Assembly (NCBI GenBank): GCA_036785705.1
Contig: JAWUZG010000051.1
Coordinates: forward strand, 16,582,501-16,646,500
Direction: 5' to 3'
Length of the DNA stretch: 64,000 nucleotides
Origin: Acanthornis magna
Lineage: Eukaryota; Chordata; Aves; Passeriformes; Acanthizidae
The translations under genes and the position numbers were made by a program. Of the stretch, positions 63,601 to 64,000 are shown one piece after another (position 1 is the first letter of the stretch; the number at the start of each line of letters is the position of its first letter). The notes beneath the pieces are model-generated. The model did not search any database, was not told the DNA's origin, and worked only from the letters and a program-made list of their open reading frames with translations.

Positions 63601-63839
63601 ATCCCGTCAGTGACTAATAAAAAATGTACAAGAGTTCACTGGAGCCAGATCTAGAAACTAGGTCTCATATATCACAGGCCAGTAACAGCTACATACCCAT
63701 AAGATCTATTGCTTTCTCTTGATCAAAATACAATTATTGCAGAACAAACAGGTCAGCTCCAGAAAGCAAACTGAGAAGGGTTTCCAGGCCCAAAAAAGCC
63801 TGGTCCCTGGGAGCTATTTCACAGTGCTGGAAGGAATAC
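57643..63839. other. Region upstream of MAB21L3, no second gene recognised
   Basis: Apart from the CR1 copy at 60.0-60.3 kb I see only short AT-rich frames. No exon of SLC22A15, the neighbour expected on this side from mammalian gene order, could be recognised. Confidence 0.55.
60010..60314 (+). mobile_element. CR1 LINE 3'-end fragment upstream of MAB21L3
   Basis: CCAGGCTCTTCTCAGTGG, ACAGGACAAGAGACAATGGG, GAGAAAGAACTTCTT, ACAGGTTGCCCAGAGCAG, ATATTCCAGAACTGTCTGGA and a CTCTTCCAACCTGACTCATT tail. It belongs to a CR1 subgroup different from the 54.3-kb copy. The 121-codon frame across it is not a host gene. Confidence 0.92.
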
Positions 63840-63990
63840 TTGTGTGGGAGGAGAGTGAAATTTAAAAAAAAGCTAAAGCAAACAAACCCAACAAAAAAAA
63901 CAAACCAACCAACCAACCAAGGCAAAACCCCTCACCGCCTCCCACCCAAAACAAACAAAAAACAACAAAAAGCCCCCAACAACCCCCAAC
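63840..63990 (+). repeat. A/C-rich low-complexity tract at window end
   Basis: CAAA and CCAA microsatellite-like units, including four CCAA units near 63905-63920, and an A8 run. Confidence 0.85.
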
Positions 63991-64000
63991 AGAGTGAAGA

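Overview
The window looks like avian nuclear DNA. It contains several fragments of CR1, the dominant bird LINE. It has long terminal repeats of bird endogenous-retrovirus type (TG...CA ends, 5-bp target duplications) and one complete vertebrate multi-exon gene. There is no dense coding, operon structure, CRISPR array or RNA gene. Most long open frames are chance frames in G+C-rich intergenic sequence. The species cannot be named from this sequence; a neoavian, possibly passerine, bird is an inference from the repeat types.

The only gene I can reconstruct completely is MAB21L3 (mab-21-like 3) on the minus strand. It has six coding exons from the ATG at 57504-57506 to the stop at 41282-41284. 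All exons join in frame with GT...AG introns and give 363 residues, about the usual size of the family. The exons are 57459-57506, 53102-53242, 48122-48413, 47261-47442, 46294-46488 and 41282-41515. The protein is a Mab-21/cGAS-fold protein in which the expected acidic catalytic pair is replaced.

Downstream of MAB21L3 (coordinates 1 to about 41 kb) is a long, largely non-coding intergenic region. The only credible coding candidate there is a 138-codon minus-strand ORF at 21381-21797. It resembles the N-terminal signal/coil/transmembrane part of avian ITPRIP-like proteins but lacks their Mab-21 domain. The same region holds an internally deleted solo LTR (4290-4549), CR1 pieces (11.6, 24.0, 26.5 and 39.6 kb), an 86-bp diverged direct-repeat pair (21.2 and 23.8 kb), a CpG-rich patch near 28.7 kb and several AT-rich segments with homeodomain/POU-like words.

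Inside MAB21L3 intron 5 is the clearest structural story: a 616-bp LTR (43674-44289) inserted into a larger LTR (43200-45210), each with its own exact 5-bp target duplication. The outer LTR also carries imperfect internal tandem units and a 23-base C run. Upstream of MAB21L3 (57.6-64 kb) I see one more CR1 tail and an A/C-rich low-complexity end, but no second gene.
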